From the NCBI GenBank assembly GCA_014649555.1, contig BMTG01000014.1:1-64000 (forward strand): 64,000 nt of DNA, written 5' to 3'. Shown here one piece after another: positions 33,771 to 42,783 of this stretch (its first letter is position 1; each line of letters begins with the position of its first letter). A program made the translations under genes and the position numbers. Below the pieces are notes generated by a model. That model was not told the origin of the DNA. It saw only the letters and a program-made list of their open reading frames with translations, and made no database searches. The stretch is from Streptomyces globisporus. GTDB taxonomy: Bacteria; Actinomycetota; Actinomycetes; Streptomycetales; Streptomycetaceae.

Positions 33771-36200
33771 TCACGGAGCCGCAGCCGGATCAGGCGCGGG
33801 AACCGAGGGACCGCCCTCCCCCGAGGCGTCGTCGTCGCCCACGGCGATGCCCCGCCGCTTGGAGACGTACACCGCGACGACGATGATCCCGATGGCGACG
33901 ACGGCCACCAGCGCCCGCACCCAGGGGTTCGCGTCCGCGCCGTAACTGAACTGCACGATCGCCGGGGCGATGAGCAGGGCGACCAGGTTCATCACCTTGA
34001 GGAGTGGGTTGATCGCCGGGCCCGCCGTGTCCTTGAACGGGTCGCCGACCGTGTCGCCGATCACGGTCGCGGCATGGGCCTCGCTGCCCTTGCCTCCGTG
34101 GTGGCCGTCCTCGACGAGCTTCTTGGCGTTGTCCCAGGCCCCGCCGGAGTTGGCGAGGAACACCGCCATCAGCGTTCCCGTGCCGATCGCGCCGGCGAGG
34201 TACGAGCCGAGCGCCCCGACGCCGAGGGTGAAGCCGACCGCGATCGGCGCCAGCACCGCGAGGAGCCCGGGCGTGGCCAGTTCCCGCAGGGCGTCGCGGG
34301 TACAGATGTCGACGACGCGTCCGTACTGCGGCTTCTCCGTGTAGTCCATGATCCCGGGGCGCTCGCGGAACTGCCGCCTGACCTCGTAGACCACGGCTCC
34401 GGCGGACCGGGACACCGCGTTGATGGCGAGCCCGGAGAACAGGAAGACGACCGCCGCGCCCAGGATCAGGCCGACGAGGTTGTTGGGCTGCGAGATGTCC
34501 AGGCTCAGCCCGAGCTCGCCCACCCCGGCCCCGACGTCGTCGACCGCCGTGGCGATGGCGTCGCGGTAGGACCCGAAGAGCGCGGCCGCCGCCAGGACGG
34601 CGGTGGCGATGGCGATGCCCTTGGTGATGGCCTTGGTCGTGTTGCCGACCGCGTCCAGGTCGGTGAGCACCTGGGCGCCGGCCCCCGTGACGTCCCCGGA
34701 CATCTCGGCGATGCCCTGGGCGTTGTCGGACACCGGACCGAAGGTGTCCATGGCGACGATGACGCCGACGGTGGTGAGGAGCCCCGTCCCGGCGAGCGCG
34801 ACCGCGAAGAGCGCCAGCATGATCGACGTACCGCCCAGCAGGAACGCCCCGTAGACGCCGAGGCCGATCAGCAGCGCGGTGTAGACGGCCGACTCCAGAC
34901 CGATGGAGATGCCAGCGAGCACCACGGTGGCCGGGCCGGTGAGCGAGGACTTCCCGATGTCCCGGACGGGGCGGCGGTTGGTCTCGGTGAAATAGCCGGT
35001 GAGCTGCTGGATGAGCGCGGCCAGGACGATCCCGATGGCCACCGCGACCAGCGCGAAGATCCGCGGGTCGCCGCCGTGCGCGGTGATCGCCTCGTCGCCG
35101 ACCCCGTCCAGCTCGGCGTACGAGGACGGCAGATAGGTGAAGGCGGCCACGGCCACGAGGCCGAGCGAGATCACCGCGGAGATGAAGAAGCCGCGGTTGA
35201 TCGCGGTCATCCCGCTGCGGTCGGCGCGGCGCGGGGCGACCGCGAAGATCCCGATCATCGCGGTGACGACACCGATCGCCGGAACCATCAGGGGGAAGGC
35301 GAGACCGGAGTCGCCGAACGCGGCCGTACCGAGGATGAGCGCGGCGACGAGCGTCACGGCGTACGACTCGAAGAGGTCGGCGGCCATGCCCGCGCAGTCA
35401 CCGACGTTGTCCCCCACGTTGTCGGCGATGGTGGCGGCGTTTCGCGGATCGTCCTCCGGGATGCCTTGCTCCACCTTGCCCACCAGGTCGGCCCCCACGT
35501 CCGCCGCCTTGGTGAAGATCCCGCCGCCGACCCTCATGAACATGGCGATGAGCGCGGCACCGAGGCCGAACCCCTCCAGCACCTTGGGCGCGTCGGCGGC
35601 GTAGACGAGCACCACGGAGGAGGCCCCGAGCAGACCGAGCCCCACCGTGATCATTCCGACCACACCACCGGTACGGAAAGCGATCTTCATCGCTTTGTGC
35701 GAGACGGAGGTGAGATCCTTTTCCGGTTCGCCTTCCGCCGGAGTCGCCTCCCGCGCGGCTGCCGCCACCCGCACATTGCTCCGTACGGCGAGCCGCATGC
35801 CGATGTATCCGGTCGCCGCCGAGAAAAGCGCACCCACCAGGAAGAAGAGGGAACGCCCCGCGCGCTGCGACCAGTTGTCGGCCGGCAACAGGAACAACAG
35901 GAAGAACACGACGACGGAGAAGACACCGACGGTGCGCAGTTGTCGCGCCAGATAGGCGTTCGCGCCCTCCTGGACCGCCGCGGCGATCTCCTTCATCCGT
36001 TCGGTGCCCTCGCCGGCCGCCAGAACCTGGCGTACGAGCAGCTGGGCGACGATCAGCGCGGCGACGGCGACGACCGCCACGACGATGATGATCAGCCGGT
36101 TGCCGTCGGTGAGTGCCGCCGCCGCGAGGGAAGCGGGCCGGTCGGAAAGTGCGGATTCTTGCGTCAGTACTGCCATTGGGGTGGTGAAGAACTCCGCCAT
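33771..36200 (-). CDS. hppA: Membrane-bound proton-translocating pyrophosphatase
   Basis: An 809-residue integral membrane enzyme of about 16 segments. ATG 36200 follows AAGGAGG by six bases; the 34-residue upstream extension was dropped. Pyrophosphate-binding and catalytic blocks are visible: DVGADLVGKVEQGIPEDDPR, then NVGDNVGDCAGMAADLFESY, and the C-terminal GDTVGDPFKDTAGPAINPL. The GNTTKA motif, with Lys rather than Ala, marks the K+-independent H+-pumping class. It couples pyrophosphate hydrolysis to proton export. It is monocistronic, next to bldG as in other Streptomyces. Confidence 0.96.
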   Translation of the reverse strand: MAEFFTTPMAVLTQESALSDRPASLAAAALTDGNRLIIIVVAVVAVAALIVAQLLVRQVLAAGEGTERMKEIAAAVQEGANAYLARQLRTVGVFSVVVFFLLFLLPADNWSQRAGRSLFFLVGALFSAATGYIGMRLAVRSNVRVAAAAREATPAEGEPEKDLTSVSHKAMKIAFRTGGVVGMITVGLGLLGASSVVLVYAADAPKVLEGFGLGAALIAMFMRVGGGIFTKAADVGADLVGKVEQGIPEDDPRNAATIADNVGDNVGDCAGMAADLFESYAVTLVAALILGTAAFGDSGLAFPLMVPAIGVVTAMIGIFAVAPRRADRSGMTAINRGFFISAVISLGLVAVAAFTYLPSSYAELDGVGDEAITAHGGDPRIFALVAVAIGIVLAALIQQLTGYFTETNRRPVRDIGKSSLTGPATVVLAGISIGLESAVYTALLIGLGVYGAFLLGGTSIMLALFAVALAGTGLLTTVGVIVAMDTFGPVSDNAQGIAEMSGDVTGAGAQVLTDLDAVGNTTKAITKGIAIATAVLAAAALFGSYRDAIATAVDDVGAGVGELGLSLDISQPNNLVGLILGAAVVFLFSGLAINAVSRSAGAVVYEVRRQFRERPGIMDYTEKPQYGRVVDICTRDALRELATPGLLAVLAPIAVGFTLGVGALGSYLAGAIGTGTLMAVFLANSGGAWDNAKKLVEDGHHGGKGSEAHAATVIGDTVGDPFKDTAGPAINPLLKVMNLVALLIAPAIVQFSYGADANPWVRALVAVVAIGIIVVAVYVSKRRGIAVGDDDASGEGGPSVPAPDPAAAP

Positions 36201-36659
36201 ACGTCCTCCTTGACGCTCAGCGCTCAAGTCGTGGACGGATTGTAGGGAGCGGAACCTGATCAAAACAGTGGGCGGGAAGAGAATTGATCGCTCTCCCCCC
36301 AACGCCGAAAGATCAGGGGAGCGATTCTGCTCGAATGCAGTAATGAGGCAGACGCATTACCCGGAAACCCTCGACGAGCCCTCAATGAAAAAGGCCCTGC
36401 TCAGCAGGGCCTGGAAAACGAAACATCACGTCACGCGCACGACTGAAGTCCCACAGGCCCCAGCCGCAGCCGCCTCGTGCCCGAGCACGGGGGCACGGAC
36501 GCGGCCGCAGGTACGAGCGCGGGCCTCAGAACCGCGCGGAGGCTCCGAGGCCGTGGGTGCGGCCGCACAGCCGAACCGCGACCTCAGGGCTGCACGGCAG
36601 CTTCAGGACCCGCACCGCGGCTCCCAGCCCCCGCTGCAGCTCCCAGCCCGTTCGCAGCT
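36201..36659. other. 459-bp intergenic region upstream of hppA
   Basis: It contains the hppA promoter region and a terminator at 36392-36412. The remaining 240 bp (36420-36659) is Cys/Arg/Pro-coding-like low complexity without a start and ribosome-binding site; no gene is called. Confidence 0.5.
36392..36412 (-). terminator. Rho-independent terminator of the bldG/anti-sigma operon
   Basis: AGGCCCTGC (36392-36400) pairs with GCAGGGCCT (36404-36412), and on the minus strand the stem is followed by five T. One of the few classical T-tract terminators in the window. Confidence 0.85.
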
Positions 36660-37130
36660 TCAGGACCGAACCGCGGCGTCGGCCGTCGGCCAGCTCATGC
36701 GGATCACTCCGCCACCCGCACCGGAACGAACCTCCACGTCGTCGACGAGTCCGCTGATGACCGCGAGGCCCATCTCGTCCTCGCCCTCACCGTCGGCCTC
36801 GGAGCCGGGCCGCGTCGAGCCCGCTCCGGACCCACCGGCGGCGTCAGGCGCCCCGGAATCGGCCGGATCGGCGCCGGGATCGGGAACGCTGTCCCCGACC
36901 TCGATGGAGAACGCCTTCTCCTCCTCGGTCAGCGCGACGCTGACCGGCGCGGTGATGCCGTGACTGCGGTGCAGCCCGACCGCGCGGCTGCACGCCTCGC
37001 CGACGGCGAGCCTGACCTCGTCGAGCACCGCCTCGTCCACGCCGGCCCGGCGCGCCACGGCGGCCGCCACCAGGCGGGCCGTCCTGACATGTTCAGGCTG
37101 GGCGCTGAAGCGGAGTTCAACGGTGGCCAT
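36660..37130 (-). CDS. Anti-sigma factor (RsbW-type HATPase), partner of BldG
   Basis: A 156-residue protein starting at ATG 37130 after GAGGGGG. It has the anti-sigma serine/threonine kinase fold: ARLVAAAVARRAGV, then VLDEVRLAVGEACSRAVGLH (N-box region) and a G-box-like MGLAVISGLVDDVEV. A Gly/Ala/Asp-rich insertion of about 40 residues (around 85-125) separates the boxes. It lies downstream of bldG in the same direction, the arrangement known in S. coelicolor, where the two are co-transcribed. It probably binds BldG and one or more sigma factors. Confidence 0.9.
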   Translation of the reverse strand: MATVELRFSAQPEHVRTARLVAAAVARRAGVDEAVLDEVRLAVGEACSRAVGLHRSHGITAPVSVALTEEEKAFSIEVGDSVPDPGADPADSGAPDAAGGSGAGSTRPGSEADGEGEDEMGLAVISGLVDDVEVRSGAGGGVIRMSWPTADAAVRS

Positions 37131-37329
37131 GCCATCCCCCTCGAACGTTCGGGCGTACGCCTCAGGGGCCCCGGGCGTGTCGCCCGGCACCCCTGCTCTC
37201 CTCCTCCGGAAGCCGACAAAGCCGACAGCCGACCCGAAGGTCGACCGCCTGCCCGTCGCGGCCCATGCGCTGCCGCTGCCGGCCTGTTCACTGCCTGCCG
37301 ACCGGCCCGGAGGCCGGTCCGCTCCGACC

Positions 37330-37683
37330 TCAGTCGGTGGCGGCGACAGCCTCGTCGACCGTGGTGTGAATCGGGAACACCTTGGTCAGACCCGTGATCC
37401 GGAAGATCTTGAGAATGCGCTCCTGGTTGCAGACCAGGCGCAGCGAGCCCTCATGGGCCCGGACACGCTTCAAGCCACCCACGAGCACGCCGAGGCCGGT
37501 GGAGTCGAGGAAGTCGACGCCTTCCATGTCGACAACCAGGTGGTAGCTGCCGTCATTCACCAACTCGACCAACTGCTCGCGCAGCTTGGGCGCGGTATAC
37601 ACATCAATCTCGCCACCGACCTCGACGACCGTACGGTCGCCACCAGGGCCGGACACATTGCGAGTCGACAGGGACAGGTCCAC
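37330..37683 (-). CDS. bldG: Anti-sigma factor antagonist BldG
   Basis: A 117-residue STAS-domain protein that I recognise as nearly identical to S. coelicolor BldG. GTG 37683 follows GGAGG by five bases. The phosphorylated serine lies in FLDSTGLG (residue 61 from this start). BldG is needed for aerial hyphae and antibiotic production and is controlled by serine phosphorylation; unphosphorylated it binds anti-sigma factors. The downstream anti-sigma gene is 199 bp away. A helicase gene diverges from it with only 79 bp between start codons. Confidence 0.97.
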   Translation of the reverse strand: MDLSLSTRNVSGPGGDRTVVEVGGEIDVYTAPKLREQLVELVNDGSYHLVVDMEGVDFLDSTGLGVLVGGLKRVRAHEGSLRLVCNQERILKIFRITGLTKVFPIHTTVDEAVAATD

Positions 37684-37762
37684 GGATCCTCCAGCACCTT
37701 GCTATCGAGCGGTCGCCCCTCGGTCTCCCCGACGGAGGCCAGGGGACGGATCGCCAGCCGCG

Positions 37763-40243
37763 ATGGCATTCAATCACTTACCAGCAGCCATGCACGACGC
37801 CTTGGGACCATTGTCCGTCACGCCAGTGACACACTCGGTGCCGATGGCCAAGAATCACCGTCCCGGACGACCAGCCGAGAGCAGGGGCTCGCGCCCCTCT
37901 CCCGCCATGATCCTCGACCGGCTCGCCACAGGGGCGGGCCGGGCCGCGCGCATCACTCATACGGAGCACCTGCCCCCGAGATCGGGAACCCATGCCATCT
38001 GGCCGGATCGCGTGCGGCCAGAAGTGATCTCGGCGATCGAAAGAGCCGGGATCGACCATCCGTGGGCGCATCAGGCGGCCGCGGCCGAGCACGCTCTGGA
38101 CGGCGAATCGGTCGTGATCGCCACCGGCACGGCCTCCGGAAAGTCCCTCGCGTACCTGGCGCCGGTCCTCAGCACCCTCCTGGACGGCTCGGAGGCCCCG
38201 AACGGCCGCGGGGCCACCGCCCTGTACCTCGCCCCCACCAAGGCCCTGGCAGCCGACCAGCGGCGCTCGGTGAAAGCACTGGCAGCCCCGCTCGGCAACG
38301 CCGTCAGGCCCGCGGTCTACGACGGCGACACCCCGGTCGAGGAACGCGAATGGGTACGGCAGTACGCCAACTACGTCCTGACCAACCCCGACATGCTGCA
38401 CCGCGGCATCCTGCCCTCCCACCCACGCTGGTCATCGTTCCTGCGCGCCCTGCGGTTCGTCGTGATCGACGAGTGCCACACCTACCGGGGCGTCTTCGGC
38501 TCCCACGTCGCCCAGGTACTGCGCCGTCTGCGCCGCCTGTGTGCCCGTTACGGGGCCGATCCGGTCTTCCTGCTCGCCTCGGCCACAGCGGCGGACCCGG
38601 CGGTCGCAGCCGGGCGTCTGACGGGCCTGCCGGTCGTCGAGGTGTCCGACGACGCCTCCCCGCGCGGCGAGCTGGTCTTCGCCCTGTGGGAGCCCCCGCT
38701 GACCGACCTGCACGGCGAGAAGGGCGCCCCCGTACGCCGCACCGCGACGGCCGAGACCGCCGACCTGCTCACCGACCTCACCCTCCAGGGCGTCCGCTCG
38801 GTCGCCTTCGTACGCTCCCGGCGCGGCGCGGAACTGATCTCGGTGATCGCCAAGGAGCGCCTCGCGGAGGTCGACCGCTCACTGCCGAAGCGGGTCGCCG
38901 CCTATCGCGGGGGCTACCTCCCCGAGGAGCGCCGGGCCCTGGAGCGGGCTTTGCACTCCGGCGAGTTGCTCGGCCTGGCGGCCACCACCGCCCTGGAACT
39001 CGGCATCGACGTCTCCGGCCTCGACTCGGTGGTCATCTGCGGCTACCCGGGCACGCGGGCCTCCCTTTGGCAGCAGGCCGGGCGCGCCGGCCGCTCGGGG
39101 CAGGGCGCCCTGGCCGTCCTCGTGGCCCGGGACGACCCGCTGGACACCTATCTGGTGCACCACCCGGAGGCGCTGTTCCGGCAGCCCGTCGAGTCGACGG
39201 TGCTGGACCCGGACAACCCCTACGTCCTGGCCCCCCACCTCTGCGCCGCAGCCGCCGAACTCCCCCTCACCGAAGCCGACATCACGCTCTTCGGCCCCGC
39301 CGTGCCCGAACTGCTGCCGCAACTGGAGGCGGCGAAACTCCTGCGCAGACGGGCGTCGGGCTGGCACTGGACCCGCCGCGAACGGGCCGCCGACCTCGCC
39401 GACATCCGGGGCGGAGGCGGCCGCCCCGTCCAGATCGTCGAGGAGGGCACCGGCCGGCTGCTGGGCACCGTCGACGCGGCCGCCGCCCACACAGCCGTCC
39501 ACGAGGGGGCCGTCCACCTCCACCAGGGCCGCACCCACCTGGTCCGGAAACTGGACCTGGAGGACTCCGTGGCCCTCGTCGAGCAGGCCGAACCCCCGTA
39601 TTCGACGGTCGCCCGCGACACCACGGCCATCACCGTCCTGGAGACCGACACCGAGATCCCCTGGGGGCAGGGCCGGCTCTGCTACGGCTCCGTCGAGGTC
39701 ACCAATCAGGTCGTCTCCTTCCTCCGCCGCAAACTGATCACCGGAGAGGTCCTGGGCGAGACCAAGCTCGACCTGCCACCCCGCACCCTGCGCACCCGCG
39801 CCGTCTGGTGGACGGTCACCGAGGACCAACTCGACGCCGCCCGCATCAACCCGGAGATCCTCGGCGGCGCGCTCCACGCCGCCGAACACGCCTCGATCGG
39901 ACTCCTCCCCCTCTTCGCCACCTGCGACCGCTGGGACATCGGCGGCGTCTCCGTACCCCTGCACCCGGACACCCTCCTGCCGACGGTCTTCGTGTACGAC
40001 GGCCACCCCGGCGGTGCCGGATTCGCCGAGCGGGCCTTCCACACCGCCCGTGCCTGGCTGACGGCGACCCGGGAGGCCATCGCGTCCTGCGAGTGCGAGG
40101 CGGGCTGTCCCTCCTGCATCCAGTCCCCCAAGTGCGGCAACGGCAACGAGCCCCTGCACAAACGCGGAGCCGTACGCCTCCTCACCGAACTCCTCAGGAC
40201 CGCCCCCGTGGAACCGGACGAACCGACCGTCCCGAAGGGCTGA
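37763..40243 (+). CDS. DExH-box helicase with C-terminal Zn-binding MZB domain
   Basis: An 826-residue helicase of the YprA/HRQ-like family. Motif I reads ATGTASGKS, motif II VIDECHTY, motif III SATAA, motif VI region WQQAGRAGRSGQ. The C-terminal DUF1998/MZB region has four cysteines in CECEAGCPSCIQSPKC. The N-terminal 60 residues before ILDRLATGAGR are poorly conserved in appearance, and the start could be at a later ATG. It is probably a 3'-5' DNA helicase in repair. It diverges from bldG and converges with the tad operon. Confidence 0.92.
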   Translation: MAFNHLPAAMHDALGPLSVTPVTHSVPMAKNHRPGRPAESRGSRPSPAMILDRLATGAGRAARITHTEHLPPRSGTHAIWPDRVRPEVISAIERAGIDHPWAHQAAAAEHALDGESVVIATGTASGKSLAYLAPVLSTLLDGSEAPNGRGATALYLAPTKALAADQRRSVKALAAPLGNAVRPAVYDGDTPVEEREWVRQYANYVLTNPDMLHRGILPSHPRWSSFLRALRFVVIDECHTYRGVFGSHVAQVLRRLRRLCARYGADPVFLLASATAADPAVAAGRLTGLPVVEVSDDASPRGELVFALWEPPLTDLHGEKGAPVRRTATAETADLLTDLTLQGVRSVAFVRSRRGAELISVIAKERLAEVDRSLPKRVAAYRGGYLPEERRALERALHSGELLGLAATTALELGIDVSGLDSVVICGYPGTRASLWQQAGRAGRSGQGALAVLVARDDPLDTYLVHHPEALFRQPVESTVLDPDNPYVLAPHLCAAAAELPLTEADITLFGPAVPELLPQLEAAKLLRRRASGWHWTRRERAADLADIRGGGGRPVQIVEEGTGRLLGTVDAAAAHTAVHEGAVHLHQGRTHLVRKLDLEDSVALVEQAEPPYSTVARDTTAITVLETDTEIPWGQGRLCYGSVEVTNQVVSFLRRKLITGEVLGETKLDLPPRTLRTRAVWWTVTEDQLDAARINPEILGGALHAAEHASIGLLPLFATCDRWDIGGVSVPLHPDTLLPTVFVYDGHPGGAGFAERAFHTARAWLTATREAIASCECEAGCPSCIQSPKCGNGNEPLHKRGAVRLLTELLRTAPVEPDEPTVPKG

Positions 40244-40338
40244 CCCGACGAGGAGGGAACCTACGGACAACGCGTCCGCCACACCGACGAGAGGTCAGGA
40301 GCCGCCAGATCCCTCACCCGGCGCCTGGGTCGAGGGAC

Positions 40339-41034
40339 TCACCGGGGCCGGGCCCCGGGGCCTTCCGGAGGCCCGTCAGAGGAATCTGCCGGAGGCCGGA
40401 CTGGCCCAACTGCCGGAGGCCCGGACAAGGGACCGGCCGGGGGACCGCCAGAGGAATCTGCCGGAGCCCGGACGGGAGGATCGGTCGGAGCCCCGGCCGA
40501 GGGAGTCACCGGAGGCCCGGCCCGGGACCTGACGGTGGGTAGGTAGGGCCCGAATCCCACGCGGGCGGTCACATCGGCGACCTCCCCCTGCACCGCGCAG
40601 CGAACGATCGCGGCGTCCTGCGCCAGAGCCACTCTCCGGGCCGCCTCACACGCGGCCCCCACCCCATCCAACGCCCGGTCCGCAGCCGCGAGGGCCGCCA
40701 GATCCGCGGCCCCGCCCGCCCGGTGACGGGCAGCCACGGCCTGTCCCAGCGCGAGCACCACGGCGAACACGGTGCACAGACCGGCCGCGGTCACAGCCAC
40801 CCACACGGTCGCCACACCCCGGTCCGCACCCCGGCCCCGGCTCGGGCCCTGGCTCCAGCTCGGGCCCCGGCTCGGGTTCGGGTTCGGGTTTGGGCTCGAG
40901 TTCGGGCTCGGGCCCCGGCCTGGGCACTGGCCCTGGCTCCGGCCCCAACCGCGGTCCCACCGCTGGAACGCGCCCCGACTCGTGCCCAGGCCAAGGGCAC
41001 CCAGCCCCCGGCGCCCAAGCTCCCTCGCCCTCAT
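40339..41034 (-). CDS. TadE/TadG-like secretion-neighbourhood protein with low-complexity insert
   Basis: A 231-residue protein with a type IV pilin-like hydrophobic segment (GVATVWVAVTAAGLCTVFAV) that starts only after about 72 residues of Arg/Gly/Ser/Pro low complexity, including an NPNPNPS run encoded by hexanucleotide repeats. The middle (RHRAGGAADLAALAAADRAL) matches the actinobacterial 'helicase/secretion neighbourhood TadE-like' family. The C-terminal 60 residues are Pro/Gly/Ser repeats. It is the last gene of the tad operon and overlaps the preceding gene by 4 bp. Real N-terminal start could be inside the repeats. Confidence 0.8.
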   Translation of the reverse strand: MRARELGRRGLGALGLGTSRGAFQRWDRGWGRSQGQCPGRGPSPNSSPNPNPNPSRGPSWSQGPSRGRGADRGVATVWVAVTAAGLCTVFAVVLALGQAVAARHRAGGAADLAALAAADRALDGVGAACEAARRVALAQDAAIVRCAVQGEVADVTARVGFGPYLPTVRSRAGPPVTPSAGAPTDPPVRAPADSSGGPPAGPLSGPPAVGPVRPPADSSDGPPEGPGARPR

Positions 41035-41564
41035 GGCGCGGCACCCCCCACCGTGTCCTCAGCCAGGGCAGCCGCCTCGGCGCTCAGCGTCAGGGCCAGC
41101 ACACCCGGTCCCCGGGTCGGCGCCTCCACGCGGACGCGCCACAGGTCTCCGGCCCGCCCCATCTCGACCCGGGCCCCCTGGGGCGCAGCCTCACGCGCGG
41201 CGTCCAGCACCGCCGTCTCCGGCTCCGAACGGGCCGCGGCCCGAGCCCCCGCCCGCGCCGCGTCCACGCACCGGATCTGGTCCGCGGCGGCCATCAACGC
41301 CCAGAGCAGGGCCAGGGCGAACGCCACCAGCACCGGGATCACCACAGCCGCCTCCGCGGTCACCGCGCCCCGGTCGCCGACCCGACCACCGCCCCCGTCG
41401 CCGCTCGTGGCCCGGCCCCGGTCCTGCCCCCGAGTGGCACCCCGCGAGAGCTCCCGGCCGAGACAGCGGAAGCGACACCGGAAGTGGCTCCGGGAGAGGC
41501 GCCTGCACGATTCCCTGAACCGGGCCCCCAGGCCTGGCCCCGACCGGATCTCAGAACTTCGCAT
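41031..41564 (-). CDS. TadE-family pseudopilin
   Basis: A 177-residue protein. After an Arg-rich N-terminal stretch it shows DRGAVTAEAAVVIPVLVAFALALLW, the TadE pattern with the conserved Glu at position +5 of the prepilin-like segment. The C-terminal domain is beta-rich. TadE-type minor pilins assemble with Flp-type pili. The long Arg-rich leader may mean that the real start is downstream. It overlaps both neighbouring genes. Confidence 0.82.
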   Translation of the reverse strand: MRSSEIRSGPGLGARFRESCRRLSRSHFRCRFRCLGRELSRGATRGQDRGRATSGDGGGGRVGDRGAVTAEAAVVIPVLVAFALALLWALMAAADQIRCVDAARAGARAAARSEPETAVLDAAREAAPQGARVEMGRAGDLWRVRVEAPTRGPGVLALTLSAEAAALAEDTVGGAAP

Positions 41565-41817
41565 CGAGTGCGTCCTCGACCAGTGACTGCAGCGCCGACA
41601 GCACCGGCCCGCTGTTCACCACCTTGTAGAGCACCGCCGCGAAGGCACACGCCGCGATCGTCCCCACCGCGTACTCGGAGGTGGTCATCCCCCGATCGGA
41701 CCGGCCAAGCCGACCCGTCCACCGTCCGGACCACTTCGCCCGCCGGTCCGGCCACCCCGTGAACAGCCGTCCCCCGCGCAGAGCGCCGACCGCCCGGTCC
41801 CAGAACTTCGTTTCCAT
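41551..41817 (-). CDS. Flp-pilin-like DUF4244 protein
   Basis: An 88-residue protein with an Arg/Trp-rich N-terminus and the segment RGMTTSEYAVGTIAACAFAAVL, the Flp/DUF4244 pilin signature with Glu in the processing position. It is probably the major pilin subunit of the operon's tad-like system. It overlaps the tadE-like gene by 14 bp. Confidence 0.85.
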   Translation of the reverse strand: METKFWDRAVGALRGGRLFTGWPDRRAKWSGRWTGRLGRSDRGMTTSEYAVGTIAACAFAAVLYKVVNSGPVLSALQSLVEDALDAKF

Positions 41818-41940
41818 TTCATCCCCCGATGAGCGTCGATGACGAGCGGGCGCCCGAACGGAACACCCGTGAGTGAAAGCGAAAATGAATGACCGCGAGG
41901 TCGAGCAGCAGGCAGCTGCCGGCCGGGAGCCGTACGCGGC

Positions 41941-42783
41941 CTACCGGCCCGGACCGCCGGTCGCCAGCAGGTCGCCGGCCAGGCCGATGATCACCGGCGC
42001 CACCCCGACCGCCAGGAAGGCGGGAAGGAAGCAGAGGCCGACCGGCGCGGTGATCAGCACCCCGGCCCGTTGCGCCCGCGCCACTGCCGCGGCGGCTCGC
42101 TCGGCGCGTATCGACGCGGCCAGCCTGGCAATGGGCTCCGCCGCCGGGGCCCCCGTCGCACCTGCCCGGTGCAGACAGCGGGCCAGCGGGCCTGCGCCCG
42201 GTATCTCCCCGAACCGGCCCCATGCCTCGGCCGGTTCGCCGCCGAGCCGGATCTCGACAGCGGTTCGGGCGAGCCGGTCTCCGACCGGGCCGCCGATGGA
42301 TCGGCCCACCTCCTCGGCCGCCTCCCGGGGACCGGCCCCGACCGCGACACAGGCGGCCAGCAGATCCGCGGCCAGAGGGAGCTGCCCGGCGATCACGGCG
42401 CGCTCCGGGAAGCTGTGACCGGGACGGCCGCGGGGGCGAGTTCTCTGCCACCGCCACGTCCCGTACGCCGCGGCCGCCCCGACCGCGCAGCCCAGCACAC
42501 CGCCGACCAGAATCCATCCGGTCAGCCAGGCCCCGCCCGGAGCCGCCCACCGCCGAGAGGCCTCGGAAAGACGCGGAACACCGCTCGACCCGAGCAGCGC
42601 GACCAGTCGGCCCCGCCCGCCGGGCCCCGGGGCCGCGTCCGCCCCCAACAACCGCGCACCCCGCCCGCGAACCGCTCGCTTCCGACATCTGGCAGCGATC
42701 ACGGCTGCCACCTGCGCCACCGTCCCCAGCACCAGCGCCGACATCCCCAGGCTGTGGAGAACTTCTCCACCCACCGCGTTCAT
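41941..42783 (-). CDS. Type II secretion F family protein, TadC-like
   Basis: A 280-residue membrane protein starting at ATG 42783 with a GGGGAGG stretch upstream. It shows an N-terminal segment (LGMSALVLGTVAQVAAVIAA), a central GspF cytoplasmic domain (PLAADLLAACVAVGAGPREAAEEV) and two C-terminal segments. It is an inner-membrane platform component of the tad apparatus. ATGA overlap couples it to tadB. Confidence 0.88.
   Translation of the reverse strand: MNAVGGEVLHSLGMSALVLGTVAQVAAVIAARCRKRAVRGRGARLLGADAAPGPGGRGRLVALLGSSGVPRLSEASRRWAAPGGAWLTGWILVGGVLGCAVGAAAAYGTWRWQRTRPRGRPGHSFPERAVIAGQLPLAADLLAACVAVGAGPREAAEEVGRSIGGPVGDRLARTAVEIRLGGEPAEAWGRFGEIPGAGPLARCLHRAGATGAPAAEPIARLAASIRAERAAAAVARAQRAGVLITAPVGLCFLPAFLAVGVAPVIIGLAGDLLATGGPGR

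Noticed and set aside
33525-36245. A 906-codon plus-strand open frame opposite hppA
   Set aside because: Asp/Gly/His/Arg-rich antisense artefact of a conserved membrane protein gene.
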